Positions 43,858 to 50,157 of a DNA stretch of 50,157 bases are shown here, piece after piece (within the stretch, counting starts at the first letter, position 1; every line of letters begins with the position of its first letter). The stretch is from Bacteroidetes bacterium UBA4416. Its GTDB lineage: Bacteria > Bacteroidota > Bacteroidia > B-17B0 > Aurantibacillaceae. Location of the stretch: positions 1-50,157 of the forward strand of contig DGQK01000002.1 in the NCBI GenBank assembly GCA_002390745.1, read 5' to 3'. The notes beneath the pieces were generated by a model, which had not been told where the DNA came from, did not search any database, and saw nothing but the letters and a program-made list of their open reading frames with translations. A program made the position numbers and the translations under genes.

Positions 43858-43865
43858 TAACTTTG
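43858..43865 (+). promoter_or_regulatory. Probable -7 element of the Lon-N protein gene
   Basis: TAACTTTG, 58 bases before the ATG; the nearest TTG (43829-43831) is at a long spacing of 26. Confidence 0.4.
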
Positions 43866-43923
43866 AGTAACGCCGCTATGGCAGGATCCGGGTTAAAGCA
43901 AGAAACCATTAAACTTAAAAAAA

Positions 43924-44529
43924 ATGGCAACACAACAACAACTCACTATACCCATGTTTCCCCTCAATATGGTATTATTGCCCGGAGAAACAAAAACGCT
44001 ACACATTTACGAAGAACGCTACAAACAACTGGTAGCGGACTGCATTGCCAACGAGGCTCATTTCGGGATTCCTTTTGTACATCAGAAGGCTGTCGGAAAA
44101 TATGGCATCGAAGTAAAGATCAATAACATTATCAAAACCTACGACAACGGAGAGATGGATATCCTGATCGAAGGCGTGCGTGTCTTCCGGATGATGGAAT
44201 TTTCATCGGTGCTGAGTCCCAAGTTATACGGCGCAGGCATCATCAGCCAGGAACAGGAGATCAACAGCAGGGCTTCTGCGGCGCTCCAGGATCTTACCAG
44301 GGAATACCTCTGGCTTTCCCAGCGCAGCACGGTAGAGGAAGACGCCTTCGACAATGCCAATGTATACAGCATTGCCCGCCTGCTGGACTTTTCTTCTCCC
44401 GAAAAATACGAGCTTATCAAAGCTGCAACGCCCGCCGAAAAAGAAGTGCTTCTGAAATCGAAGATCAGGCTTTTCATGCACCTGATCAAAACCGAGCAGA
44501 AGCTCCAGGATAAGTTTATCCTGAATTGA
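43924..44529 (+). CDS. Lon N-terminal (substrate-binding) domain protein
   Basis: A 201-residue protein consisting of the Lon substrate-binding (LAN/PUA-like) domain only: QLTIPMFPLNMVLLPGETKTLHIYEERYKQLVADCI, then FGIPFVHQKAVGKYGIEVKI and GEMDILIEGVRVFRMME. No ATPase or protease part is present, as in other stand-alone members. Proposed to bind damaged or unfolded protein; unproven. Confidence 0.87.
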   Translation: MATQQQLTIPMFPLNMVLLPGETKTLHIYEERYKQLVADCIANEAHFGIPFVHQKAVGKYGIEVKINNIIKTYDNGEMDILIEGVRVFRMMEFSSVLSPKLYGAGIISQEQEINSRASAALQDLTREYLWLSQRSTVEEDAFDNANVYSIARLLDFSSPEKYELIKAATPAEKEVLLKSKIRLFMHLIKTEQKLQDKFILN

Positions 44530-44586
44530 TTACCCACGGCTTTGGAAGCCGCAGCGCCCTTGCTTCACAGCGAAGTCATAAAACCG

Positions 44587-44596
44587 CGATGCATCG
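44587..44596. repeat. Palindrome CGATGCATCG
   Basis: Within gcgatgcatcgc, a 12-base perfect palindrome. Shares the core pattern of the CACGAYGYVTCGTG repeats. Confidence 0.35.
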
Positions 44597-44652
44597 CCAT
44601 CGGATTCCGTTTATAGTTTTTTCTACCGGGAAATTGCTCAGCCTGGTAAAAC

Positions 44653-44688
44653 AAAAAACCTCTTTCAATTCCTGAAAGAGGTTTTTTT
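44653..44688. terminator. Bidirectional intrinsic terminator
   Basis: A 15-bp stem (aaaaaacctctttca / tgaaagaggtttttt) with loop attcc between convergent genes. Confidence 0.9.
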
Positions 44689-44707
44689 GTATCAGGGTTA
44701 ACTGAAA

Positions 44708-45289
44708 TTATTTTTTAGCAGGACCTGCGTTGTTTTCAGCAGCTACCGCACGGGTTGTCTGAACAGACACCACCGATACGTTTTTAGCATTCAGCAGGGT
44801 TACACCTTTGATGTCGATATCGCCCACGGCAATACCGTCGCCGATGTCTAATTTGTCGATGGCGATGTTGATCGTGTCAGGCAATTCGTTAGCCAGGCCA
44901 CGTGCTTTCAATTTACGCAGTTTCAACACCAGTTTTCCACCTTTTTTTACACCTTCCGACTGGCCTGTCAATACAACAGGGATGTTGGCTGTTACCGGCT
45001 TGCCTTCAACGATCTCGAGGAAATCAGCGTGGATCAGTTTATCTGTGATCTTGTGGTATTGCGCTTCCTGCAATACGGTTTTATATACTTTACCGTCTAA
45101 GTTTACTTCTACGATATGCGCATTCGGCGTGAAGATAATAGGTTTGAATGCACGGATGTCTGCTTCAAAGTGGATTTGCTCTTTTCCACCATAGATCACG
45201 CATGGTACATTTCCTTTTTCCCTGATCGCTTTTGCGTCAACTTTCCCTACGTTCGCACGTAACGAACCGCTCAATGTTACTGATTTCAT
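44708..45289 (-). CDS. rplY: 50S ribosomal protein L25 (Ctc/TL5 form)
   Basis: A 193-residue protein with the N-terminal 5S rRNA-binding L25 domain (VTLSGSLRANVGKVDAKAIREKGNVPCVIYGGKEQIHF) and the C-terminal TL5 beta domain (IPVVLTGQSEGVKKGGKLVLKLRKLKARG, DTINIAIDKLDIGDGIAVGDI). The two-domain Ctc form is about twice E. coli L25. It follows prs by 143 bases, a common pairing. Confidence 0.93.
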   Translation of the reverse strand: MKSVTLSGSLRANVGKVDAKAIREKGNVPCVIYGGKEQIHFEADIRAFKPIIFTPNAHIVEVNLDGKVYKTVLQEAQYHKITDKLIHADFLEIVEGKPVTANIPVVLTGQSEGVKKGGKLVLKLRKLKARGLANELPDTINIAIDKLDIGDGIAVGDIDIKGVTLLNAKNVSVVSVQTTRAVAAENNAGPAKK

Positions 45290-45432
45290 TTTGTTGTTTT
45301 TAAATTGTTTTTAAATGGTAAAATGCAGTCGCTTGCGCTCGTGTCATTTTTTTATTTTTTAGTTTGGTGAGCTTTAAAATGCCCGTTCATTCTGCCCTTC
45401 ACCGGTTTGTTTTATGTTTTAACGGGTTTGTT

Positions 45433-46365
45433 TTACATGATAAAGTTGCTACTGATCGACTCATAGTTTTGCACGCTATGGATCACTTTGGCAAATAATT
45501 CGGCCACGCTGATGACCTTGATCTTGCTGCTTTCCTGTTTCAGCGGAATGGTATCGGTTACGATCAGCTCCGTTAATTTGGAGTTCTCGATGTTCTCATA
45601 CGCTTTCCCGGACAGGACGGCGTGCGTGCATACGGCCCTTACGCTCAGGGCGCCGCGCTCCATCATCATATCGGCAGCCTTGCAGAGGGTACCGCCGGTA
45701 TCCACGAGGTCGTCTACCAGGATGATGTTTCTTCCCTCGATGTCACCGATGGCCGTCATATGGTCTACCACATTGGCTTTGGTGCGCTGCTTGTAGCAGA
45801 TCACGATCTCGGCCTTGAGGTGCTTGGCATAGGCGTTGGCACGCTTGCTGCCTCCCATATCGGGCGCGGCAATGGTAAGCTGCGGCAGGTTCAGGCTCTG
45901 GATGTATGGTAAAAAGATAGAAGAGGCGTACAAATGGTCTACCGGCACATCGAAGAAGCCCTGGATCTGATCGGCATGGAGGTCCATCGTCATCACGCGG
46001 GTAGCGCCGGCTACAGCCAGCATATCGGCTACCAGCTTGGCGCCGATGGCTACACGGGGCTGGTCTTTACGATCCTGGCGGGCATAGCCGAAGTACGGCA
46101 ATACGGCAATGATGTGTTTGGCAGAAGCGCGTTTGGCGGCGTCGATCATCAGGAGCACCTCCATCAGGTTGTCGGTTGGCGGCATGGTACTCTGGATCAC
46201 AAACACGCTTTGCCCGCGGATGCTTTCCTCATACGATACCTGGATCTCGCCATCGCTGAAACGGTAGTGAGAAATTTTCCCAAGATCTTTTCCATAAGAC
46301 CTGGCGATTTGCTCGGAAAGTGACTTGGTGGCACTACCTGAAAATAACTGAACTTCTGTTTCCAT
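45433..46365 (-). CDS. prs: Ribose-phosphate pyrophosphokinase
   Basis: A 310-residue class I PRPP synthase. RFSDGEIQVSYEESIRGQSVFVIQST, YFGYARQDRKD (ATP), DLHADQIQGFFDVPVDHL, and the PRPP loop ILVDDLVDTGGTLCKA are all present. It makes PRPP from ribose 5-phosphate and ATP for purine, pyrimidine, His, Trp and NAD synthesis, including purE/purK and nadD in this window. A full promoter is seen 17 bases upstream. Confidence 0.96.
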   Translation of the reverse strand: METEVQLFSGSATKSLSEQIARSYGKDLGKISHYRFSDGEIQVSYEESIRGQSVFVIQSTMPPTDNLMEVLLMIDAAKRASAKHIIAVLPYFGYARQDRKDQPRVAIGAKLVADMLAVAGATRVMTMDLHADQIQGFFDVPVDHLYASSIFLPYIQSLNLPQLTIAAPDMGGSKRANAYAKHLKAEIVICYKQRTKANVVDHMTAIGDIEGRNIILVDDLVDTGGTLCKAADMMMERGALSVRAVCTHAVLSGKAYENIENSKLTELIVTDTIPLKQESSKIKVISVAELFAKVIHSVQNYESISSNFIM

Positions 46366-46381
46366 TTTTTTGTAAGGGAGG

Positions 46382-46413
46382 CAAATTTACTAATTTTCAG
46401 TGGGTTCACACAA
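46382..46413 (-). promoter_or_regulatory. Promoter of prs
   Basis: On the minus strand TTG (46413-46411), 21 bases, TAAATTTG (46389-46382). The ATG follows 16 bases later, so the leader is short. Confidence 0.6.
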
Positions 46414-46429
46414 TAATTCGGGGCATTTT

Positions 46430-46460
46430 TTTGATTCCCGGAGAAAAACCGTTACATTTG
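46430..46460 (+). promoter_or_regulatory. Promoter of tRNA-Leu
   Basis: TTTG (46430-46433), 19 bases, TACATTTG (46453-46460); about 105 bases before the mature tRNA, giving a long 5' leader to be removed by RNase P. Confidence 0.6.
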
Positions 46461-46565
46461 CTGCCCGATTTAAGCCCTACTGTAAAGTTAAGCTTAAGCC
46501 GGGAACCTGCGGACCGCGCCTGACGCGGGAAACAGCATTGCAGCACAGCAATTCAAAAAACAAAT

Positions 46566-46644
46566 GCCCAGCTGGCGGAATGGTAGACGCGCTGGTCTCA
46601 AACACCTGTGGGAAACCGTGCCGGTTCGAGTCCGGCGCTGGGTA
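46566..46644 (+). tRNA. tRNA-Leu (anticodon CAA)
   Basis: Acceptor stem gcccagc (46566-46572) pairs with gctgggt (46637-46643), discriminator A at 46644. The anticodon loop is ctcaaac, giving CAA for codon UUG. T arm gccgg-ttcgagt-ccggc (46620-46636). A short variable arm is present, as in class II tRNA. The CCA end is not encoded. The anticodon stem has a T-T mismatch at its second pair (ctggt / acctg). Confidence 0.92.
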
Positions 46645-46646
46645 CT

Positions 46647-46679
46647 AAAGCGATACAGAGGATCTGTATCGCTTTTTTT
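46647..46679 (+). terminator. Terminator after tRNA-Leu
   Basis: A 13-bp stem (aaagcgatacaga 46647-46659 / tctgtatcgcttt 46663-46675), loop gga, then further T. Confidence 0.88.
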
Positions 46680-46808
46680 ATGCGCTGATTTTGTACATTT
46701 AGATAGCTAAACATTCACTTATCCCGCCAATGTAAATAGATAAGCGCAAGTTTTATGGCGGGTATTTACAAGTCATGTGCAACCAGCCGTATGACAACGG
46801 ACAAGACG

Positions 46809-47225
46809 ATGAACAAAATAAAATTTGCCCATATTCTATTAGTACTTATTTCTTGTTCCGACAAGACAACTAACAGAGTTTCACTGCGACACGCAGACGA
46901 TCTTAATGTAAAGGTATTGTTAGCCGAATCCCTTACGACAAATGACACGACATATGTTCCTGTCATAATTGACAATAATAAATATAGTCTCTGGCTCGCG
47001 TTTTATGATCACCGCATTTCGGACACCACTACCCTTGACACAAGTGTTAGATTCTCCACAGGACATGTCCATTTAATGATTAGTGGTGACACAGCGAAGT
47101 ATTGGCTACCGACAAAATCACAAAAAGGCAATTTCAAATGTGACGACGTTTCTTTAATTGTCCGTGACAACAACAACAACTTCTATTTCAAAAATGTAAC
47201 GTTCGACTACCATGTTAAAAAATAG
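46809..47225 (+). CDS. Small hypothetical lipoprotein in AT-rich accessory stretch
   Basis: A 138-residue protein from ATG 46809 (MNKIKFAHILLVLISCSDK): short signal peptide and lipobox LISC, Cys16. In-frame ATGs at 46755 and 46791 would place the signal internally and are rejected. The body is beta-rich (VKVLLAESLTTNDTTYVPVIIDNNKYSLWLAFYD, VRFSTGHVHLMISGDTAKYWLP), with no family I recognise. Base and codon use is richer in A and T than the housekeeping genes around it, and it lies just after tRNA-Leu, so recent transfer is plausible. Confidence 0.6.
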   Translation: MNKIKFAHILLVLISCSDKTTNRVSLRHADDLNVKVLLAESLTTNDTTYVPVIIDNNKYSLWLAFYDHRISDTTTLDTSVRFSTGHVHLMISGDTAKYWLPTKSQKGNFKCDDVSLIVRDNNNNFYFKNVTFDYHVKK

Positions 47226-47416
47226 ACCGGCTGGCAGCACATAAAAGCAGCTTAGCCACCAGCGGGCTTTTGTCGGTTATCGTTCCGGGCGGACAAGTTA
47301 CCAGGCTGACGCCTGTTTCTTTTGCCCGTCACTAAAAAAATTTTATCTTCGAAATAACCTTTTGTCGGTTTAGACAAGTGGGTTCCAAACTCCCGACGGA
47401 TGCTAAGCCGCAAACC

Positions 47417-47426
47417 GTTATGTGTA
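47417..47426 (+). repeat. Left arm of inverted repeat around the nuclease gene
   Basis: GTTATGTGTA, exact reverse complement of 48256-48265. It is at the end of a segment gctaagccgcaaaccgttatgtg that resembles the 3' end of a cassette recombination site. Confidence 0.5.
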
Positions 47427-47448
47427 ACCTTTATTGAACAGAAACTCT

Positions 47449-48264
47449 ATGAATGAAAACACTGAGTACGAGAAATTCGCTCAAGAAATCTATCAAGATC
47501 TTTTAAATAACGAAGGTTTAACGACCGAAGTAAAACACAATATAAAACTTCAAGGCAAATCTGCGAAACACCAAATTGACGTCTATTGGGAGTATGCTTT
47601 TGCCGGAATAACTCATAAAGTGGCAATTGAATGTAAAAACTATAATAAAGAATTAAACATTGGTTTAATACGAAATTTTTATGGAGTTTTAAGTGACATT
47701 GGAAATATCAATGGAATTATCGTGACAAACATAGGTTATCAGAAAGGCGCCAGAGAATTTGCTGAACATTATGGAATCAATTTAATCGTTCTACGAGAAC
47801 CACAACCCGAAGATTGGGAAGGACGAATCAAAACTATTGTTACCAATATTCAAGCTATTAGTCAAAAAGCAAAAAAATGGTTTATTCAGCTTGACTATGA
47901 TTGGTGTAAAGTTAATTTCCCTGAAGAAATCTTAACTTCTTTGGAAGTTAAGATTTCTGGAGTGAATAATGAAACTTGGATCTTTGATAAAGATGGCAAT
48001 AAACTAAAAAACTTTTTGGAACTACAAGACGAGCTCCCTGTAAATGACGACAAACTTGTAGACAACGTACACTTCTATGCATTTGACAATGCATTTATAA
48101 AAAGTGAAAATGTGGGAAATATAAAAATAAAAGGCATTCAAATTACTTATGACACTAGTATCGCCAAAACACAGTTGGTTATGGACGCTGAAAATACAAC
48201 AAAAGCAATATTGAAAAATGTATTAACTGGTGAAATGAAATTTATAAAAAAAGGCTACACATAA
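47449..48264 (+). CDS. Mrr-like PD-(D/E)XK restriction endonuclease-type protein
   Basis: A 271-residue protein from ATG 47449 (MNENTEYEKFAQEIYQDLL); an in-frame TTG at 47434 is less likely. The catalytic core is HQIDVYWEYAFAGITHKVAIECKNYN, with D44 and E61-x-K63, the PD-(D/E)XK arrangement of the Mrr-type family; preceding Gly-Lys-Ser residues and the helix FAQEIYQDLLN fit. After ITNIGYQKGAREFAEHYGINLIVLRE (end of the nuclease fold) a second, mostly beta region of about 120 residues is unassigned. No methylase or other restriction gene is adjacent. AT-rich, stands alone and is bounded by an inverted repeat. Likely a stand-alone (type IV-like) defence nuclease; inferred. Confidence 0.75.
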   Translation: MNENTEYEKFAQEIYQDLLNNEGLTTEVKHNIKLQGKSAKHQIDVYWEYAFAGITHKVAIECKNYNKELNIGLIRNFYGVLSDIGNINGIIVTNIGYQKGAREFAEHYGINLIVLREPQPEDWEGRIKTIVTNIQAISQKAKKWFIQLDYDWCKVNFPEEILTSLEVKISGVNNETWIFDKDGNKLKNFLELQDELPVNDDKLVDNVHFYAFDNAFIKSENVGNIKIKGIQITYDTSIAKTQLVMDAENTTKAILKNVLTGEMKFIKKGYT

Positions 48265-48265
48265 C
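48256..48265 (+). repeat. Right arm of inverted repeat around the nuclease gene
   Basis: TACACATAAC, exact reverse complement of 47417-47426; it contains the stop codon of the nuclease gene. Confidence 0.5.
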
Positions 48266-48619
48266 AGCACCTATACCCCAGCCTCTCAGACATCAAAGCA
48301 ATTGCAAAAGCGGTCGAAACTTTTCTATTTTTTTCTTTACAATTGCATAGCAACAGTTATCTTTATTTAAACATTTCGGTAGACAGCGGTTTCAAAACGG
48401 CCGAAGCAAAGCTCAAAACCGTTCAAAACTCTAAATACTTAATTGTATCTATTTTAGCGAATTGGTAGCATAAAAAGTTCGAAAGTTGTAGCCTTCTGTG
48501 TATTGGAAAGCCCCTGAGAAATCAGGGGGCTTTTTGTAGTACAACCTTAGATTTCAGAAATTCTCTGCTCATACCCTCCTCTTCCTTTGCCATGCCGAAT
48601 TTGAAATATCAAACCAAAG
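48266..48619. other. AT-rich intergenic region
   Basis: No gene recognised. Two caattgca-type palindromic words (around 48299 and 48341), and a terminator at 48507-48535. A stretch 48452-48500 (gcgaattggtagca, gttcgaaagt) faintly recalls tRNA arms but does not fold as a tRNA. Confidence 0.5.
48507..48535 (+). terminator. Intrinsic terminator
   Basis: Stem aaagcccctga (48507-48517) / tcagggggcttt (48522-48533, one bulged G), loop gaaa, followed by T. Faces plus-strand transcripts; may also slow the minus-strand gene ending at 48620. Confidence 0.75.
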
Positions 48620-50038
48620 CTACAGCAGGGTTGTCGGGCATACATAATCGCTTATCCTGAATTTGCCGTTTTCTTTTAAGGCATTGAATCCGCCTTTCAC
48701 ATTGATCAAATTCCGATAGCCTCTTGCCTGCAAAATTGATATAAAAACCACAGAGCGGTAGCCGCCGGCGCAATGCACATAATACTTTTTAGTTTTATCA
48801 ATCTTCAACATGCTGTCATTTATAAAATCAAGCGGAGCGTTTTCTGCATTTACCAAATGCTCACTGCCGTATTCACTTGCTTTTCGGACATCCAGGATAG
48901 CAATGGCTTTGGAGTTTGCAATAAGCGACAATTCATCTGCATTAACGGAAGGGATGTGGTCTTGCTCTTTTCCGGCATCTATCCAACTTTTGTATCCTCC
49001 TTTCAAAAAGCCGATAGCATGGTCGTAACCAACTCTGGCGAGCCTGGTAATCACCTCGGCTTCTCTTCCTTCATCGGCAACAATCAGGAGGTTTTGTTTG
49101 ATATCCGGAATTAATGTGCCGACCCAGGTGGCAAAGCTTCCGTCGATACCAATGTTGACCGAATTCGGAATAAAGCCTTCGGTAAACGCATTAGCATCCC
49201 GCGTATCAATGATCAGGGCATCGGTTTCATTCGCTAAAGCCTCGAATTCGGCTGCTGACAAGGCTTTTGTGCCTCTTTTCAAAACGTCGTCCATGCTTTC
49301 ATAACCTTTTATGTTTAGTAAAACGTTCTGAGGAAAATAAGATGGCGGGGTAACCAAGCCGGTTAAAATTTCTTTTATGAATTGCTCTTTGCTTAATTTT
49401 GGATTAAGCGCATAATTAACCTGCTTCTGATGCCCAAGCGTATCTGTTGTTTCCTTGCTCATGTTTTTCCCACAAGCACTTCCGGCGCCATGATTTGGAT
49501 AAACAATTAATTCATCGCTCAGGGGCATGATTTTATTGCGGAGAGAATCGTAGAGGTAGCCGGCCAGTTTTTCCTGGGTAAGATCGGCTATGACATGCTG
49601 CGCCAGGTCGGGCCTGCCAACATCTCCAATGAATAAGGTGTCGCCAGTAATGATCCCGTGTTCATTCCCGTTTTCGTCAAGCAACAGGTAAGTTGTGCTT
49701 TCCATGGTATGACCCGGCGTGTGAATGACTTTAACGCTGTAATGTCCCACCTTAAATACTTCGTTGTCCCTGGCCACAATCGCTTCATATCCGGGTTTTG
49801 CCGTTGGGCCGAAAACGACCTTCGCGCCCGTCTTTTTAACCAGATCCAAATGACCGCTTACAAAATCGGCATGGAAATGCGTTTCAAACACATACTTTAT
49901 GTTTGCATGGTCTTTTTTTGCCCGGTCGATGTAAGGCTGAACTTCTCTTAACGGATCGAAGATAGCCGCTTCACCATTGTTTTCGATGTAATAGGCTGCA
50001 TGAGCTATGCAGCCTGTGTATATTTGTTCTACTTTCAT
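48620..50038 (-). CDS. Persulfide dioxygenase-rhodanese fusion (CstB-like)
   Basis: A 472-residue three-domain protein. Residues 1 to about 230 are a metallo-beta-lactamase fold of the persulfide dioxygenase type: THFHADFVSGH (H54, H56, D58), HTPGHTMES (H110) and TGDTLFIGDVGRPD (D133) supply the mononuclear iron site. Residues about 260 to 360 are a rhodanese-like domain with no Cys at the active loop (VADEGREAE). The last 100 residues are a second rhodanese with C423 in VHCAGGYRSV. That order matches CstB, which oxidises sulfane sulfur and makes thiosulfate. Role: sulfide/persulfide detoxification. Confidence 0.88.
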   Translation of the reverse strand: MKVEQIYTGCIAHAAYYIENNGEAAIFDPLREVQPYIDRAKKDHANIKYVFETHFHADFVSGHLDLVKKTGAKVVFGPTAKPGYEAIVARDNEVFKVGHYSVKVIHTPGHTMESTTYLLLDENGNEHGIITGDTLFIGDVGRPDLAQHVIADLTQEKLAGYLYDSLRNKIMPLSDELIVYPNHGAGSACGKNMSKETTDTLGHQKQVNYALNPKLSKEQFIKEILTGLVTPPSYFPQNVLLNIKGYESMDDVLKRGTKALSAAEFEALANETDALIIDTRDANAFTEGFIPNSVNIGIDGSFATWVGTLIPDIKQNLLIVADEGREAEVITRLARVGYDHAIGFLKGGYKSWIDAGKEQDHIPSVNADELSLIANSKAIAILDVRKASEYGSEHLVNAENAPLDFINDSMLKIDKTKKYYVHCAGGYRSVVFISILQARGYRNLINVKGGFNALKENGKFRISDYVCPTTLL

Positions 50039-50157
50039 ATTGTAAATTTTTATGCTACAAATTTCACGATTGAGAAAAGAATGGATTGTAACTTTTGTTC
50101 CATAAGGCCATGATTCTTGTCATGTTTAGAAGTCATCTCAAAAATAGGTTTTAGGCT

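Noticed and set aside
47226..48360. True integron attC sites around the nuclease gene
   Set aside because: Boundaries GTTATGT and ACATAAC do not meet the GTTRRRY/RYYYAAC consensus, and no proper folded site or integrase is seen. Kept only as cassette-like.
48452..48500. Possible decayed tRNA
   Set aside because: D-arm-like and T-loop-like words occur but stems do not pair and no acceptor stem is found.
1..50157. CRISPR array, prophage or complete insertion sequence
   Set aside because: No regular direct-repeat array, no cas, integrase, transposase or phage structural gene was recognised anywhere in the window.

Overview
The window reads as a chromosomal stretch of a Bacteroidota bacterium, most likely of the Chitinophagales/Sphingobacteriia side. 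Four full-length or partial proteins and one miniature protein end in the type IX secretion (T9SS) type A sorting domain (YPNP/FPNP motif, C-terminal KxxxVxK-like end), there is a PorT-like protein, a tyrosine-ammonia-lyase-type flexirubin/aryl-polyene pigment gene set, a bTHX ribosomal protein, and many genes are preceded by the Bacteroidota promoter pattern TTTG-N19..22-TAnnTTTG.

Layout. 1-1255: 3' end of a T9SS adhesin-like protein with four Ig-like repeats. 1318-3401: two tandem paralogues of a secreted protein; the second has a stop codon inside its signal peptide. 3486-8406 (minus): acyltransferase, acyl carrier protein, ketoacyl synthase, ketoreductase and aromatic amino acid ammonia-lyase, a pigment locus, facing an O-methyltransferase overlapped with a truncated haemoglobin (8567-9999). 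10158-16918 (plus): ileS, a histone-H1-like/DksA-like fusion, lspA and a porT-like gene. 17348-21610: a COG2509 FAD protein, NDH-2 and HemJ (both minus) and a YciA-type thioesterase. 21658-27883: outer-membrane proteins, a GT9 heptosyltransferase-like gene, a lipoprotein, a FadL-like channel, tatD, a UbiA-like membrane protein and hldD, so lipopolysaccharide heptose genes lie close together. 27893-35253: T9SS cargo genes, two of them Omp28-like with Cys-x-x-Cys motifs, interrupted by nadD and a DNA polymerase III delta-prime gene. 35351-39120: a dicarboxylate symporter, acs and a PH-like membrane gene. 39121-39769: gene graveyard with relics of a second acs/PH-gene pair and of a LuxR-type regulator. 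39770-46365: purE, purK, bTHX, ctpA, a Lon-N protein, L25 and prs.

46366-48619 is an AT-rich accessory stretch beginning at tRNA-Leu(CAA): a small lipoprotein gene and a PD-(D/E)XK (Mrr-like) nuclease gene that is bounded by a 10-bp inverted repeat, resembling a gene cassette. 48620-50038 is a CstB-like persulfide dioxygenase/rhodanese fusion.

Most of the window is ordinary housekeeping. The parts that merit attention are the pigment locus with its coupled methyltransferase-haemoglobin pair, the cassette-like nuclease module, the H1-DksA fusion, the miniature T9SS protein, the broken paralogue at 2.7-3.4 kb and the relic region at 39 kb. All identifications are by reading sequence only; no database search was run.
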